Shown here: in pieces, positions 6,296-14,103 of the stretch
Numbering within the stretch: position 1 is the first letter of the stretch
Layout: each line of letters opens with the position of its first letter
NCBI GenBank assembly: GCA_002506665.1
Contig: DAXZ01000063.1
Coordinates: forward strand, 1 to 15,792
Source: Nitrosopumilus sp. UBA526
GTDB taxonomy: Archaea; Thermoproteota; Nitrososphaeria; Nitrososphaerales; Nitrosopumilaceae
Direction of reading: 5' to 3'
Length of the DNA stretch: 15,792 nt
Notes under the pieces: generated by a model
The model's input: only the letters and a program-made list of their open reading frames with translations
Databases searched by the model: none
Told to the model about the DNA's origin: nothing
Position numbers and translations under genes: made by a program

Positions 6296-7231
6296 TTGAG
6301 AATTGTTCAGATTGGCATAGGGGGATGGGGCAAGAACCATGTTAGAATTTTATCGCAGCTAGGGGTACTAGTTGCGGTATGTGATTCAGATCCACAAAAA
6401 AACAAACAGTATGGACAAAAATACTCTGTGAATAGTTACGAATCACTTGATGAGCTGCTAAGAACTGAGGAATTTGACGGGGCATTTGTTGTGACCCCCA
6501 CATCAACTCACATGGAGATTGTCAAGAGACTGCTTGAGGCAAAAAAACATGTCTTTGTGGAAAAGCCAATGACCTACCAGTCAAAAGACGGCCAGAGTCT
6601 TGCAAGACTTGCAGAAAAGAACAAGCTGGTTTTGACCTGTGGATACATAGAGCGGTTTAATCCTGCAGTAGGTACCATAAGAGAGATGATCAGTGAGAAG
6701 AGATATGGTGACCTAGTTATGCTAGAGTTTCACAGGGAGAACAGAATGCCGCTTCACATCAAAGATGTTGGAATCATACATGACACGGCAGTTCATGACA
6801 TTGATACTGCAAACTGGCTGTTTGGGGACACGCCACATGTAATATTTGCCAGAGCCGGAAGTATACGACACGAGCATGAGGACTTTGCAAGCATTATGCT
6901 AGGATACAAAAATGACAGAACAGCAATCATATCATCAAACTGGATTACTCTAAAGAAACAGCGAAAACTAAGTGCAGTGTGTACTGATGCAATAATTTCA
7001 GCAGATTTTATCAGCCAGGAAATAGTCATAGAAAAAGACGACAAGCCTGAGACTATTCAGAGCAAAAAGCAAGAGCCGTTACTGCTAGAGATTCAGAGCT
7101 TTCTAGGTGCAATCAATGGTAATGACACACAGATTGTCAAGCCGCAAGAGGCAGTCAACATTACAAGGATTGCCGAAGCTGCACTTTTATCTAGCCAAAA
7201 AGGAGTCCCTATCTATCTGGATCTAAAATGA
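6296..7231 (+). CDS. Gfo/Idh/MocA family NAD-dependent sugar dehydrogenase (WlbA-like)
   Basis: The 311-residue protein opens with an NAD-binding Rossmann fold (GIGGWG, 7-12). It has the family VEKPM motif with Lys90 and the catalytic-region D-x3-H pattern at D163 and H167 (HDTAVHDIDTANW). The start is TTG at 6296, one base after the ilvE stop, with GGAG at 6283-6286 as a Shine-Dalgarno site inside ilvE. ATG of the Trm112-like gene overlaps its stop (ATGA). Together with the acetyltransferase two genes on, it resembles the WlbA/WbpB step that oxidises C3 of UDP-GlcNAc(A). The required DegT aminotransferase is not in the window. Inositol or other sugar dehydrogenase activity remains possible. 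Confidence 0.85.
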   Translation: MRIVQIGIGGWGKNHVRILSQLGVLVAVCDSDPQKNKQYGQKYSVNSYESLDELLRTEEFDGAFVVTPTSTHMEIVKRLLEAKKHVFVEKPMTYQSKDGQSLARLAEKNKLVLTCGYIERFNPAVGTIREMISEKRYGDLVMLEFHRENRMPLHIKDVGIIHDTAVHDIDTANWLFGDTPHVIFARAGSIRHEHEDFASIMLGYKNDRTAIISSNWITLKKQRKLSAVCTDAIISADFISQEIVIEKDDKPETIQSKKQEPLLLEIQSFLGAINGNDTQIVKPQEAVNITRIAEAALLSSQKGVPIYLDLK

Positions 7232-7497
7232 ACAAGACAATGATGGATATTTTAGCGTGTCCGATAGACAAGAGTCATCCGCTAGAGCTATTTGAGATAA
7301 TAGAGAAAGACAATATTGTATCCGAAGGTGCCCTCTACTGCCCTAAATGCTCAAGGTTCTACCCAATAATTGAGGAGATCCCAATCATGCTACCTGATGA
7401 ACTGCGTGACAAAAAACAAGAGTTGAAATTTCTCAAAGAATATGAGGATAAACTTCCGGAAAAAATTATTACAAAGGCAAACCCATGGCACTTGTGA
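7228..7497 (+). CDS. Trm112-like zinc-ribbon protein
   Basis: The 89-residue product matches the Trm112/UPF0434 pattern: MMDILACPIDKSHPLEL at the N-terminus, then YCPKCSRFYPIIEEIPIMLPDELR. Visible metal ligands are Cys11, Cys38 and Cys41; the usual fourth Cys position is Asp14 (CPID). In eukaryotes and haloarchaea, Trm112 binds and activates methyltransferases acting on tRNA, rRNA and release factor. The gene is translationally coupled to the dehydrogenase before it (4-nt overlap) and only 4 nt from the acetyltransferase after it. That is an odd setting, because no methyltransferase is in the unit. The C-terminal 25 residues are charged and probably helical. Confidence 0.82.
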   Translation: MNKTMMDILACPIDKSHPLELFEIIEKDNIVSEGALYCPKCSRFYPIIEEIPIMLPDELRDKKQELKFLKEYEDKLPEKIITKANPWHL

Positions 7498-7501
7498 GAT
7501 A

Positions 7502-7987
7502 ATGGCCATCAATTATATCGCAGAAACAGCCGAGATTGGCAAGAATGTCAAGATTTGGCATTTTGCATATGTTGGGGATGATACAAAGATAGGAGACGAT
7601 GTAAAGATTGGATCACTTGCACACATTGACTATAACGTGGAGATTGGCAAGAATACAAGAATTGAAGGCCAAGCATACATTCCACCCCTTTCAAGAATTG
7701 GAGAAGGCGTGTTTATCGGACCGGCCGCAGTATTGACAAATGATCCTTATCCGACATGTAAAAAAATGATCGGCGTTACCATCAGAGACAATGCAATAAT
7801 CGGTGCGCGTGCAGTCATCAAGGCAGGAGTTACAATAGGGGAGAACAGTGTTGTTGCAATGGGCTCAGTTGTAACAAGAGATGTTCCTGAGAACACTGTC
7901 GTGATGGGTTCGCCTGCAACAATTAGATACAGCAGGGAGGAATACGACAAGAACCAGAGGCAGTGGATGAGAGGCCTAGGGCCTTAG
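7502..7987 (+). CDS. left-handed beta-helix sugar N-acetyltransferase (WlbB/WbpD-like)
   Basis: Starting at ATG 7502 the product has 161 residues, nearly all hexapeptide repeats of the [LIV]-G-x4 type: EIGKNVKIWHFAYVGDDTKIGDDVKIGS, EIGKNTRIEG, RIGEGVFIGP, VTIRDNAIIGARAVIKAGVTIGENSVVAMGSVVTRDVP. GPAAVLTND resembles the acceptor-site region of WbpD-type enzymes. Such trimeric enzymes transfer acetyl from acetyl-CoA to an amino-sugar nucleotide, here probably a 3-amino-2,3-dideoxy uronic acid or sugar. The frame stays open upstream to 7442, but that would overlap the Trm112-like gene by 56 nt and add residues with no repeat pattern. Its last 12 bases overlap the convergent membrane-protein gene. 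Confidence 0.87.
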   Translation: MAINYIAETAEIGKNVKIWHFAYVGDDTKIGDDVKIGSLAHIDYNVEIGKNTRIEGQAYIPPLSRIGEGVFIGPAAVLTNDPYPTCKKMIGVTIRDNAIIGARAVIKAGVTIGENSVVAMGSVVTRDVPENTVVMGSPATIRYSREEYDKNQRQWMRGLGP

Positions 7988-8206
7988 CTCTTTTTTAAAT
8001 ATCCAGTTCTTTAGTTTCAAGAGTATCATAATCCAGAGTACGACCAGGGATAGTGCAACTATGGCTTTGATCACAGATGCAACAAACAAACCAAGCTTGC
8101 CAAACCCCGATACTGTGAATGGTCCTAGAATCATGACTGCAATTCCGCCACCTACAACTATCAGAACCCACATCAAGAGTAAAAATCCAATCAGTCCCAA
8201 ATTCAT
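7976..8206 (-). CDS. small two-helix membrane protein
   Basis: I do not recognise a family. The 76-residue product has two predicted membrane helices (about residues 3-30 and 40-64), glycine-rich in the first (VVGGGIAVMILG), and a basic tail KLKNWIFKKELRP that should be cytoplasmic by the positive-inside rule. Its ATG overlaps the stop of the GT4 gene (ATGA), and GGGGG lies 7 nt upstream as a possible ribosome-binding site. It therefore looks like the last gene of the replication/glycan operon. It may help the neighbouring sugar-phosphate transferase, but only location supports that. Confidence 0.65.
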   Translation of the reverse strand: MNLGLIGFLLLMWVLIVVGGGIAVMILGPFTVSGFGKLGLFVASVIKAIVALSLVVLWIMILLKLKNWIFKKELRP

Positions 8207-9195
8207 ACCGAGACCCCCATCATAAATGCAGTAATCACTGCTAGTACACCTGAGAACAGTGCCAGCTTAAAGATTGCAGATACGACCTGCCCCTCAGAGA
8301 GTGGCCCTCCCGCCAGAATCAGCCGCACCAGAGTAACTGGAGCATCTCTATCGCTAGTTGCCTTTAGTCTTAGATCATCTGTGTGCTCTACAGGCCTGCC
8401 CCTTATCTGCCTGTGCTCCACTATCTTCTTTACGCTTGATAGGAACAAAAACGAGTTGATTACTGCAGGCAACAAGGCAACAGCTGCGATAATCTCCACG
8501 CCACCTGCTATTGCAATGGCGCCATACATTGCACCAAGAGTCAATGCACCCGAGTCGCCAGGAAAGATTCTGCTTGGGAGTTTATGATATTTGTAAAAAG
8601 CCAGCGATACAAAACCAAGCGGCAGACTGACAACTGCAATCTCGTAATTTTGTACAATAAACAGACATATTGACAGCGAAAAGCTTGCAATTACCATAAA
8701 CCCACTAGCTGCGCCGTTTAGAACATCAATAGAGTTGATTGTATTTCCAGTTATGGAGATCATGAGGACTATTAGTGCAAGATATAGTATAGGAATGTGT
8801 ACTGATCCAAATAATGGAAAAGCAAGGTCAGAGTCATAGGCGCCAAGCGCAATTATTGGAAGGGCAGCTACTGCAAGAGCCACTGGTTTGAACCATCCGC
8901 CCATCACTCTTTTGTCATCAACGTATCCTATCAGAAATGCAGCAGAGGTGGTAATAATTATGGCAATGATCTCACTTGACTGGAAAAATGCATAGAGTAC
9001 AATCTCAGATGCAATTATTCCCGCAAGAATTGCAGGCCCGCCCGGCCTTGCCACCATTATGTCTCCCTTTTTGTTTACATCCCTTACTGCAAGATTTCTT
9101 TTATCGAGAATTTTGATTAATGGCGGCACCGTTACATATACGGTAATAAAAGCTATAATGCACGATACAACGGCAGGAATTAGCAAGTCAATCAA
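8203..9195 (-). CDS. GT4-family polyprenyl-phosphate sugar-1-phosphate transferase (Alg7/AglH/MraY-like)
   Basis: The 330-residue polytopic protein has about ten hydrophobic segments and the family's cytoplasmic motifs: GYVDDK (90-95, catalytic Asp pair), GNTINSIDVLNG (150-161), FPGDSG (211-216, usually F-x-GD[ST]) and HRQIRGRPVEH (261-271, the carbohydrate-recognition loop). It should transfer HexNAc-1-phosphate from a UDP-sugar to dolichyl phosphate, the first membrane step of archaeal N-glycan assembly. The start is TTG at 9195, directly adjoining the Hel308 stop TAA with no gap. A TTG three codons later is an alternative. It is coupled to the small membrane protein by ATGA. The sugar donor is not determinable here. 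Confidence 0.88.
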   Translation of the reverse strand: MIDLLIPAVVSCIIAFITVYVTVPPLIKILDKRNLAVRDVNKKGDIMVARPGGPAILAGIIASEIVLYAFFQSSEIIAIIITTSAAFLIGYVDDKRVMGGWFKPVALAVAALPIIALGAYDSDLAFPLFGSVHIPILYLALIVLMISITGNTINSIDVLNGAASGFMVIASFSLSICLFIVQNYEIAVVSLPLGFVSLAFYKYHKLPSRIFPGDSGALTLGAMYGAIAIAGGVEIIAAVALLPAVINSFLFLSSVKKIVEHRQIRGRPVEHTDDLRLKATSDRDAPVTLVRLILAGGPLSEGQVVSAIFKLALFSGVLAVITAFMMGVSV

Positions 9196-11322
9196 TTATC
9201 TAACCCTTTGTGACTCTGCTTTTATTTTATGTGCAATAGTTGTGCCAATCTTGCCAATCTTTGCAATCTTTACCTCCGGAGTCTTTCGCAGGGTGCTGAT
9301 ATCTGTTATTCCGTATTTGAAGAGGGCTCGTGCTCTAATTCTTCCTATTCCTTTGATTCTGACTAGGTCAAGTAGTTCCGCCCCAACCCCGGATACCACA
9401 CGCCTTCCCAATGGAACAAGCTCATCAAACAGGTCTGCCCTGCCCTCGAGTTTTGAGATCTTTTGGAGGCAGTATCCAAGCCATTTGGCGTTCTCAGTCA
9501 TCCTGTGCATGTCGCCGGACTCGACTCCGAGGTTATCAGAGATATACAGCTCTGTAGATTCGTCAATCCAGTATTTCAAGGCAAGCAGACTCCGTGAGCA
9601 GTCATATTCTGTGATTGATTCGAGCATCTGCGATGCGTTATCCTCAATCATCTTGGTGATATTATCATAGTCTTTTTGCCTGAGTGAAATCTTTGGGAAA
9701 AACTCCTCGCAGCTTGTAATCAGATGCAAGAATCCAAAAGAATGGTTTTTTCCCTTTATGGCGTTCTGAATTGAATCCCTGAAATATACCGCAGTCTCGG
9801 GATCAATGTATAGCATCGATGTCATTTTTCCAAAACTAGTGGCAGCATGTCTCTTGCCCTTTTTGATTATCAGTGATTTGTTTGAGAGAAAGCGCAGTGA
9901 TACATCAATTGCAAACTTTGTTGTGGCTTTGCTTGACTGCTGCCCACCGAGTGTCTGTAAAAAGAACTCGAGGATCTCCTCTTTTTTAATTCCGGGGTGT
10001 GTAACGATCAGACTCAGGACATGTGTCTTTAAGGGTTTGTCATCTGTTATTTTGGATTCTATTGGTTCGGGCTCACCATGAATGTAATAGTCTATCAGTT
10101 CTTCAGAGTTTCCGTTTCCAACTATGATTGATTCTCCAAATTTATCATACTGCGGTCTGCCTGCCCTTCCGCAGAGTTGCTTGTATTCTAAAACGCTAAT
10201 AGGTACATTCACTCCTGCCTTGATGTCATATCTGTGTATGCTCGATATCACAACCCTTCTTGCAGGAAGATTGACACCGGCAGCAAGAGTAGGGGTGGAC
10301 GATAACAGCTTGATCGTACCGCTACGAAACGCAGTCTCTATTGTTTCTCTGCAGTTTTGGTTTAGTCCGGCATGGTGAAATGCCACGCCTTTTTTTACAA
10401 GCTCTGCCAGGGTCTTTACCATCTCTGTGTGCTCATTTTCACGCAAGAGTCTCCCTGATATTGTTGCCAGCTTGACAGTCTCGCTTTTTTTTAATGTCTT
10501 TGATACCACGTCTGCTGCCTTTGTTGCAAGGGACTTTGAGCGTGGCCTAGTGCCTGCAAATACAAGTGATTGACCGCCCTGCTTGACTGATTGTAGACCT
10601 AAATCAATTGGCGTCCCCCGCAGACTCTGCTTGACCTCAAAAGTGTCCCCATCGCCCATAGTGACAGTATCTCCATCACAGACGCCTTCAGAGAGGGGAA
10701 CTGGCCGCCAGTCATTTTTTACCAGCTTGCATCCAAGCCAGTCAGCAATCTCATCGGAATTAGATATAGTGGCACTAAGGCCAACAATCTGAGGATTTGT
10801 ATCTAGCTGTTTGAGCTGTGTGAGAATCATCTCAAGTGTTGGGCCCCTGTTTTCATCGCCAATCAGATGCACCTCATCAGATATTACCAGTCCAATATCA
10901 TCTACCCACTCAGTACCGTGTCTGATTATAGAGTCCATCTTTTCATTTGTTAGTACCAAGACATTGCTCTTTTCTAGATTCTTGGCAATATTCTCAAAAT
11001 CACCTGTAGAGATTGCAACCCTTGCCCTGTTGGCTAGGTTTACCTGTTCTAACTTTTTGAATTCTGTAAACTTTTCAGCAGCTAGTGCCCGTAACGGACT
11101 AAGATAAATTATCTTGCCAGAGTTCTCAGATAAAAATCTCAGCATTGCAAGTGTTGCAATCAATGTCTTGCCACTTGCCGTGGGGGCAGATACCAGGAGG
11201 CTTTGTCCGTCTAGCAGGCCAGACTTTATGCTATCTGCCTGGGGCGGATACAGTTTCTCAAACCCCTGTGATAATAGAAACTCGATGGCAGGTTTGCAAA
11301 GTGCCAGTTTTTTTATGTTCAT
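9196..11322 (-). CDS. hel308: ATP-dependent DNA helicase Hel308 (Hjm)
   Basis: The 708-residue superfamily 2 helicase has normal length. It shows the Q motif YPPQADSI (25-32), Walker A APTASGKT (46-53), DEVH box (149-152), SAT motif III (183-185), the HHAGL segment (316-320) and motif VI QLCGRAGR (382-389). A winged-helix and ratchet region follow. The C-terminus has a helix-hairpin-helix (VRIKGIGRIRARALF) and a second HhH-like stretch. Hel308 unwinds lagging-strand forks 3' to 5' and works in stalled-fork repair and recombination with Hjc and PCNA. Its ATG overlaps the mcm stop by 4 nt, so the two are translationally coupled. Confidence 0.96.
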   Translation of the reverse strand: MNIKKLALCKPAIEFLLSQGFEKLYPPQADSIKSGLLDGQSLLVSAPTASGKTLIATLAMLRFLSENSGKIIYLSPLRALAAEKFTEFKKLEQVNLANRARVAISTGDFENIAKNLEKSNVLVLTNEKMDSIIRHGTEWVDDIGLVISDEVHLIGDENRGPTLEMILTQLKQLDTNPQIVGLSATISNSDEIADWLGCKLVKNDWRPVPLSEGVCDGDTVTMGDGDTFEVKQSLRGTPIDLGLQSVKQGGQSLVFAGTRPRSKSLATKAADVVSKTLKKSETVKLATISGRLLRENEHTEMVKTLAELVKKGVAFHHAGLNQNCRETIETAFRSGTIKLLSSTPTLAAGVNLPARRVVISSIHRYDIKAGVNVPISVLEYKQLCGRAGRPQYDKFGESIIVGNGNSEELIDYYIHGEPEPIESKITDDKPLKTHVLSLIVTHPGIKKEEILEFFLQTLGGQQSSKATTKFAIDVSLRFLSNKSLIIKKGKRHAATSFGKMTSMLYIDPETAVYFRDSIQNAIKGKNHSFGFLHLITSCEEFFPKISLRQKDYDNITKMIEDNASQMLESITEYDCSRSLLALKYWIDESTELYISDNLGVESGDMHRMTENAKWLGYCLQKISKLEGRADLFDELVPLGRRVVSGVGAELLDLVRIKGIGRIRARALFKYGITDISTLRKTPEVKIAKIGKIGTTIAHKIKAESQRVR

Positions 11323-13406
11323 ACTCTGTTATAGTGACCGGGCTTTGATTCATAAATAGATGCTTCTCTGAGCATTTTACGAATATAGTTTCTTGCCTCT
11401 TCATCTGTGAATTTTTCACTCTTTTCTAGTTCATGGACAAACATCTTTTCCTCTACTGGATTCTTGTTATCCCCCTCAAGGCTTCTGAGTATATCCATGA
11501 ACAGTTGCATCTTTGAGACCTCACTTCTTGGCTTTCCCTGCAACACCCCGAGATCTGTCTTTCCTGTATTGACATCCACCCCAGCGTCTGCAAGCATGTG
11601 CTGAATTAGAAATATCGCACGCTCTGCATCATCTTCTTCTACCTTGTCTTTCATGAGTAATCTTGCCCTTGCAGTAGAGAGCCTGATAATTCCCTCAAGC
11701 TGTCTAGGAGTGACCGTAATCATGTCTTCAGACTCGACATCTCTCATCTTTAGATAATAATCAAGTATTTTGTCCTCTGCCTCTTTGGTCAAGTTAGGCG
11801 ATCCGCGCTTTGCATATGCCAAGTACTTTGTCAGTAGGTCAATTTCGATTACAGAACTTTGGTCTATACCTACAGAGTTATTTCGTTGGATTATATGTTG
11901 TGCAATCTGTGTGTCTTTTTTTTGATTTGGAACATCCCTTACAACAAATATCAGGTCAAATCGGGTAAGCAGTGGAATTGGTAGATTGACGTTTTCTGTG
12001 ATATTTTTGAAAGGATCATACTTGCCATACATTGGGTTTGCCGCAGCCAGAATTGATGTTCTTGCGTTTAGTGTAGCTACAATGCCACCTTTTGCAATAC
12101 TTACAGACTGTTGTTCCATAACCTCATGCAGTGCACTTCGGTCTTCAGTTTTCATCTTGTCAAATTCATCTATGCTTACAAGCCCCTGATCACCTAGTAC
12201 CACAGCACCAGCTTCAAGCATCATGATTCCTGTCTTGTCCTTGACTACAGCTGCTGTGAGTCCTGCAGCAGTAGAACCTCTGCCAGAGGTGTACAGACCC
12301 CTAGGTGCAATTCTTGCACAAAACTTTAGCATTTCAGATTTTGCAGTACCTGGATCTCCGACTAGAAATATGTTAATGTCGCCACGTATCTTGCTTCCAT
12401 CGCCGAGTATTTTTTGGTTAGAGCCGACAATAAGTAACAAGATAGCTTCTTTGATTAATTGATGACCATGAATGTGTGGCGCAAACGAGTCAATCAGTCT
12501 CTGATAAATATCTGAGCCCTGACCAAATGACTTTATCATCTTTTCTTCGTCTTGGGAGATCTCCTCTCTTCCAATCTTCCTGTCAGTCTTTGAACTACGC
12601 CCGCTCAGAAACTCAATGTTGTTTCCCTCGATTCGTAGTCGGTACAGCAGGCCGTGTCCCTTTTGGACCCCGCTAACTGACTCTTGCTCTATGCGAACAA
12701 CACCTGTAAGAATAATTCTGTCACCTGGCCTCGAGTTATCCACCAAATCTTGCTTTGTTGTGACATCAATATAGTGAGGAAGCTGGCCAGGGGGTAGGTC
12801 TTCGGGGAGTTCTTGCAGCCGGAGTATCTGAAAGTCAATGAATTTGCTTGCCTCAGACTTTAGATCAAAGCTCCTGTGTTTACAGTTAGGATTGTCACAG
12901 ACAATCGGGGTCTTTGCCTCCATTCCCTTTATCTGAATAATCTTGGTTTGGTGATCGTCGGGGCATACAAAGACTAGCTCCTTTGCAAGTGGTTTTACCT
13001 CAGATGCCCTAACTACCATTCCAGAGACACTTGTTATCTTTCCGATGGTTTCGGAATTGATCTGTCTTAGACTTCGCTCCAATGGAAAGTTGATTAGTCT
13101 TGCACGGACCTCATCTTTGATCATTTTTGCATAGTCAGGAAATCTTGTCTGTAGCGCCTCTTTGATTGCCCTTGAGAACGCATCAAATATTCTATCAGGA
13201 TCATCTGAAAAGATCTTTTCAATTTGTGGCTCTAGAACTAGATCATTGTAATCTACGATTATGTATTTTGAATTGTTTGGCATCATCTCATCGATTGCAT
13301 CTACATACTTGTAGTTGCCATTTCTGTCCTTGAATCGAATTAGAAATTCCTTAACCTTGTCAGATAACGCAGAATCTGTAAATGTACTAGCTTGTGTTGT
13401 GCTCAT
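11319..13406 (-). CDS. mcm: replicative DNA helicase MCM
   Basis: The 695-residue AAA+ helicase has an N-terminal OB region with a zinc site. Visible ligands are C148, H152, C170 and C175, a C-H-C-C set. The ATPase core has Walker A GDPGTAKS (350-357), Walker B SIDEFDKM with D413/E414, sensor-1 AAANP (455-459) and arginine finger TRFD (R482). A winged helix follows at the C-terminus. No intein interrupts it. As a hexamer it unwinds the fork 3' to 5' with GINS and Cdc45/GAN. The ATG at 13406 has a strong ribosome-binding site, GGGGAG, 6 nt upstream inside the GINS gene, whose end overlaps mcm by 20 nt. Confidence 0.97.
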   Translation of the reverse strand: MSTTQASTFTDSALSDKVKEFLIRFKDRNGNYKYVDAIDEMMPNNSKYIIVDYNDLVLEPQIEKIFSDDPDRIFDAFSRAIKEALQTRFPDYAKMIKDEVRARLINFPLERSLRQINSETIGKITSVSGMVVRASEVKPLAKELVFVCPDDHQTKIIQIKGMEAKTPIVCDNPNCKHRSFDLKSEASKFIDFQILRLQELPEDLPPGQLPHYIDVTTKQDLVDNSRPGDRIILTGVVRIEQESVSGVQKGHGLLYRLRIEGNNIEFLSGRSSKTDRKIGREEISQDEEKMIKSFGQGSDIYQRLIDSFAPHIHGHQLIKEAILLLIVGSNQKILGDGSKIRGDINIFLVGDPGTAKSEMLKFCARIAPRGLYTSGRGSTAAGLTAAVVKDKTGIMMLEAGAVVLGDQGLVSIDEFDKMKTEDRSALHEVMEQQSVSIAKGGIVATLNARTSILAAANPMYGKYDPFKNITENVNLPIPLLTRFDLIFVVRDVPNQKKDTQIAQHIIQRNNSVGIDQSSVIEIDLLTKYLAYAKRGSPNLTKEAEDKILDYYLKMRDVESEDMITVTPRQLEGIIRLSTARARLLMKDKVEEDDAERAIFLIQHMLADAGVDVNTGKTDLGVLQGKPRSEVSKMQLFMDILRSLEGDNKNPVEEKMFVHELEKSEKFTDEEARNYIRKMLREASIYESKPGHYNRV

Positions 13407-13917
13407 TTTTTTCTCCCCTTATCTGTTTTTCAAACTCTGTGCTATTTTCATGGATTGTTTTGTAAAATACATTCTCCTCTACTGTTAGCTTGTTGTATAG
13501 TTCCGAGTTTAGTTTGATAGTATCTGCAGTCTTTACTAGCTTGCCCCTTCTCATTCTGAACAGCTCCAACATCATGCTTTCGACTCGGTCATAATCATGA
13601 CGGTTCAATTCCTTCATGGACTCTTTGAGCTTTATGTAAAAGTGGGGGTCAAGTGTAGAGATCTGGTATTCGCCTACCATCTTTTCTTTTGATAGTGCTT
13701 GTTTTAGTTGAGTTATCATGTCTGGTGAGGTAAGCGTGCCAAGCTTGTTATCAGATAGAATCTTGCCCACCCACTGGGGCATGCTAGTTGTGTTGCCTTG
13801 AACGCCTTCAATCTTCATTCCGGCCACATTGTACTTGAAATCTTGATTTGCCGTGATCTTAGCATCCTTTAGGCGGTATCCAATCGAATGTACTTTTTCT
13901 ACTTTGTCTATTTCCAT
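13387..13917 (-). CDS. gins23: GINS complex subunit, Gins23 (Psf2/Psf3) type
   Basis: The 176-residue protein shows an N-terminal small beta (B) domain ending in MPQWVGKILSDNKLGTL, which matches the VPLWLA-type signature of Psf2/Psf3 and archaeal Gins23. The helical A domain follows (about 84-165, with YDRVESMMLELFRMRRGKLVKTA). The B-then-A order argues against Gins51, which has A then B. GINS binds MCM and Cdc45/GAN and activates the helicase. In Sulfolobus gins23 also sits directly before mcm, which supports the call. The gene overlaps mcm by 20 nt. The promoter is unclear: a weak CTAAAT lies about 20 nt before the ATG on the minus strand. Confidence 0.85.
   Translation of the reverse strand: MEIDKVEKVHSIGYRLKDAKITANQDFKYNVAGMKIEGVQGNTTSMPQWVGKILSDNKLGTLTSPDMITQLKQALSKEKMVGEYQISTLDPHFYIKLKESMKELNRHDYDRVESMMLELFRMRRGKLVKTADTIKLNSELYNKLTVEENVFYKTIHENSTEFEKQIRGEKNEHNTS
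13413..13418 (-). promoter_or_regulatory. ribosome-binding site of mcm
   Basis: GGGGAG on the minus strand lies 6 nt before the mcm ATG, inside the end of the GINS gene. It is one of the few clear Shine-Dalgarno sites in the window and suits an internal cistron. Confidence 0.7.
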
Positions 13918-14103
13918 TTGAGATCACTTGTATGATTTAGATCCTCAAGTATTGGATCGATCATTTCTGTTAACAATTTAGTTAGATCATTTGATCCCTA
14001 GTCACAGGACGATTAGTCATGATTATGCCAGTTTTAATTTTAATGTATTGTATATCACAATAACCAATTCGGATTTATTAGTGGGGTACCGTTTGTGATA
14101 CAC
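13918..14103. promoter_or_regulatory. divergent promoter region between gins23 and rfcS
   Basis: This 186-nt spacer separates two divergent replication gene units. It contains six GATC sites at 13922, 13940, 13955, 13959, 13985 and 13993. It also has an 8-bp palindrome TGTTAACA (13968-13975) and an inverted repeat TATTGT/ACAATA (14046-14062) just upstream of the rfcS TATA box. Confidence 0.5.
14074..14080 (+). promoter_or_regulatory. TATA box of rfcS
   Basis: TTTATTA is centred 27 nt before the ATG at 14104. This spacing selects that ATG over the upstream GTG at 14095. Confidence 0.5.

Noticed and set aside
7442..7501. Upstream extension of the acetyltransferase to 7442
   Set aside because: It would overlap the Trm112-like gene heavily and adds residues without hexapeptide pattern; ATG 7502 lies 4 nt after that gene.
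13387..13917. Gins51 (Sld5/Psf1 type) identity
   Set aside because: The small B domain with the PQWVGKIL signature is N-terminal and the helical domain follows, as in Gins23; position before mcm agrees.
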